A DNA stretch of 64,000 nt from Alkalicoccus luteus (lineage in GTDB: Bacteria > Bacillota > Bacilli > Bacillales > Salisediminibacteriaceae): NCBI RefSeq assembly GCF_012034335.1, contig NZ_JAATHJ010000012.1:1-64000 (forward strand). Reading direction: 5' to 3'. The notes beneath the pieces are model-generated. The model was not told the origin of the DNA. It worked only from the letters and a program-made list of their open reading frames with translations, and searched no databases. The translations under genes were made by a program, and so were the position numbers. Positions 62,395 to 64,000 of the stretch are shown one piece after another. Every line of letters starts with the position of its first letter. Positions within the stretch are counted from its first letter, which is position 1.

Positions 62395-63408
62395 CTATTC
62401 CCCCTGCACTTCTTTAAGGCCTTTCCGTACTGCTGCCGCAGCTTGCTGGAAGTCCGGCGCACCTCCAAAGCGGACGAGCTCTCCGCTCAGTATATCGGTG
62501 CAGATTTCAGCAAAGTCTTTATTGTCTGGCTCCAGAGCGATATTTGCCTTTTTCGCAACGGAGGTGATCATGAGAGCAGACCGAAGACTGACAAAACCGT
62601 TTTCAGCTTTTGTAGCATCTTTTATTTTACGAAGAAGGCTCCAGATCATCTTCGCATCTTTATGACGCACCTCTGCACGCTTTTGCACAATGGTTTCCAT
62701 CGTTTTCTGCGTATAATGTACTTCCATCGTCACGAGCCTGTCCATCAGTGCATCCTGCTTTTCAAATACACCAGCATATTCTTCCGGATTTGATGTGAAC
62801 AATATGCGAAATTCCGGATGCACCTTCACGTACCGTTTTTTCTGCTTTGTCCCGTATAATGGAACGAGTCCTTCTTCCAATATAGACAAAAATAAGTTAT
62901 TTGTTTCCGCTGTGGAGCGGGAAAATTCATCGTAAATGACCGTATGCCCTTTTTCACAGGCTTCCACCAGTCTGCCGGGAGTCCAGTCTTCCTTGATGTT
63001 CACTTCTTTTTTATATACCTGGCGGATAAAATTATCGACGAGTTTTGTACTCGTTACTCCTGTAATTCCACCTAATAAATCTTCGTTATTCATCTCGTGG
63101 TTGCCTGTAATGAGCGTTACCGGACGTCCTCTGTCTCTCGCTGCTTCCATTGCGAGAGCAGTTTTACCTGCCCCCGCCCGGCCGGTGACATGCACCGGAT
63201 AGCCTGCAGCAAGCACCCTTGAGATCCGGTGAATATAATGGTTGATCTCATCGGTCTTAATGTAGGGAGCCTGTTCTGTAGTCGGTTTTTTTTGCTCCTG
63301 CTTTTTCTCAGCAGGCTTCCCAAGTGATTGTGAAGGTGCACTGCGCACTCCACCGGTTTTTCTCGCGCTGATTTCCCGTCTTGTTTGTGCCTGCTTCTGC
63401 GCAGCCAT
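62395..63408 (-). CDS. gvpN: Gas vesicle AAA+ ATPase GvpN
   Basis: GvpN is a MoxR-type AAA+ ATPase that enhances vesicle growth. The 337-residue protein has a low-complexity basic N-terminus (1-50), Walker A GRAGAGKT (76-83), Walker B TVIYDEFSRS, a sensor in RILFTSNPEEYAG and an arginine-rich lid. The ATG at 63408 has AGGAGG upstream within the end of gvpO. Confidence 0.92.
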   Translation of the reverse strand: MAAQKQAQTRREISARKTGGVRSAPSQSLGKPAEKKQEQKKPTTEQAPYIKTDEINHYIHRISRVLAAGYPVHVTGRAGAGKTALAMEAARDRGRPVTLITGNHEMNNEDLLGGITGVTSTKLVDNFIRQVYKKEVNIKEDWTPGRLVEACEKGHTVIYDEFSRSTAETNNLFLSILEEGLVPLYGTKQKKRYVKVHPEFRILFTSNPEEYAGVFEKQDALMDRLVTMEVHYTQKTMETIVQKRAEVRHKDAKMIWSLLRKIKDATKAENGFVSLRSALMITSVAKKANIALEPDNKDFAEICTDILSGELVRFGGAPDFQQAAAAVRKGLKEVQGE

Positions 63409-63410
63409 AC

Positions 63411-63689
63411 CTATTCTGCCTCCTGTTCCTGATAAATATCTGTGGAAGTACGCTGTCTCAGAGCGGTCCGTTCAAACGAGGTTACTTCATTTTTACTATT
63501 AACTCGGACCATATAAGTTCCAACAAGCTGATCGCGGCCGTAACGTTTCATATATTCTTTCTCCTCGATCATTTCCACTCCGACTTCCCAGTAGTTGCCT
63601 TTGTTCGAAATAGCGGTAATTCTGTGTACAGGAGATAAATGTTCCTCAAAAAAATCTTTAACTGCGTTTATCAGATCATTTGCCTTCAC
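63411..63689 (-). CDS. gvpO: Gas vesicle protein GvpO
   Basis: This 92-residue GvpO family protein has the pattern NYWEVGVEMIEEKEYMKRYG, GTYMVRVNSKNEVTSFERT. GvpO is an accessory or regulatory protein of gas vesicle clusters, equivalent in place to B. megaterium GvpR. The GTG at 63689 has AAGGAGGG upstream. It is separated from gvpA by a gap with a hairpin. Confidence 0.82.
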   Translation of the reverse strand: MKANDLINAVKDFFEEHLSPVHRITAISNKGNYWEVGVEMIEEKEYMKRYGRDQLVGTYMVRVNSKNEVTSFERTALRQRTSTDIYQEQEAE

Positions 63690-63717
63690 GAAAATCCCTC
63701 CTTCACTGCATGGTAAA

Positions 63718-63745
63718 GAGGAGGACGATAGTACCGTCCTCCTGA
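63718..63745 (-). other. Hairpin between gvpA and gvpO
   Basis: AGGAGGACG and CGTCCTCCT form a 9-bp stem around a short loop, 13 bases past the gvpA stop. Only a short T-run (CTTTACC) follows on the minus strand, so it may stabilise gvpA mRNA or partly end transcription, giving excess GvpA over the accessory proteins. Confidence 0.65.
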
Positions 63746-63757
63746 ACTGTTTATTTG

Positions 63758-64000
63758 TTATGCAAAGTTAAGCTGTTCCCTGCCGCTGTCAGAAAGGTCG
63801 CTGTCAATTTCGCCCTGTACTTCGTCACGAAGCAGGCCGACTGCTTCCGCATATCTTAACCATGTATCGACACTTGCAATAACGACTCGTGCTTCAATCG
63901 TGATCAGCTCAATGCCGACGAGTGAGATACGTGCGTACAAGTCGATAACAATCCCTTTATCAAGAATGCGGTCAATTACCTCTGCAAGACTGGATGAATC
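63758..64000 (-). CDS. gvpA: Major gas vesicle shell protein GvpA (5' end outside the window)
   Basis: GvpA forms the ribs of the gas vesicle shell. The visible 80 residues begin [20 protein letters not shown] and continue [40 protein letters not shown], then an acidic tail ending [10 protein letters not shown]. Only about the first 5-10 residues and the promoter lie beyond the edge. It could equally be named gvpB if another gvpA lies further right. Confidence 0.93.
   Translation of the reverse strand, partial: DSSSLAEVIDRILDKGIVIDLYARISLVGIELITIEARVVIASVDTWLRYAEAVGLLRDEVQGEIDSDLSDSGREQLNFA

Overview
The window is a bacterial chromosome segment from a low-to-mid GC Firmicute of the Bacillaceae type. 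The left 23.5 kb follows the Bacillus subtilis order rrn - ygxA - ygzB - perR - hemL/gsaB - ygaE - ygaD - ygaC - fabL - mutY - yfhP - yfhJ - yfhH - recX - yfhF, with local insertions and losses. Several secreted or surface proteins carry very acidic linkers, and a gas vesicle cluster lies at the right edge. Together these suggest an aquatic, salt- or alkali-adapted bacillus. The sspE and sspK spore-protein genes expected in this B. subtilis block are not seen, so sporulation is uncertain. The species cannot be named from sequence reading alone.

Layout: 1-330 holds tandem promoters of an rRNA operon that leaves the window to the left. 442-7136 holds ygxA, ygzB, perR (with its own PerR box), a c-di-AMP receptor-like protein, a 2-hydroxyacid dehydrogenase, two tandem lipoproteins and hemL. 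7275-14466 holds an aromatic acid exporter family protein, a Na+/drug-type ABC exporter pair, an ABC half-transporter, a nucleotide phosphatase and fabL. 14543-18904 is an inserted block with a split chromate transporter, a YwrD-like gamma-glutamyltransferase and an SDR enzyme. 18906-23523 is the mutY/yfhP/yfhJ/yfhH/recX/yfhF block. 25126-27536 is treA-treR, with a TreR operator between the -35 and -10 boxes. 28310-32217 is a glycolate oxidase unit. 32263-42407 is a mixed region of small membrane proteins, lipoproteins and single-gene enzymes. 42455-46600 is a class I ribonucleotide reductase operon (nrdA-nrdB-flavodoxin) behind a cobalamin riboswitch. 46775-51001 holds nsrR plus an MBL hydrolase, lactate permease with a candidate Rex box, and a sirtuin with an extra N-terminal domain. 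52100-57875 is an appDFABC-like peptide ABC transporter operon. 57876-59116 has no credible gene. 59738-64000 is a gas vesicle operon in the order gvpA-O-N-F-G-L-S-K-J, with gvpA cut by the window edge.

Two dispersed non-coding repeat families occur: a 223-bp element present twice without indels, and a roughly 150-225-bp element present three times, two copies of which end in hairpins of unrelated sequence. The most interesting points are the B12 riboswitch in front of an ATP-cone-truncated class I RNR, these repeats, the sirtuin fusion and the compact gas vesicle operon.
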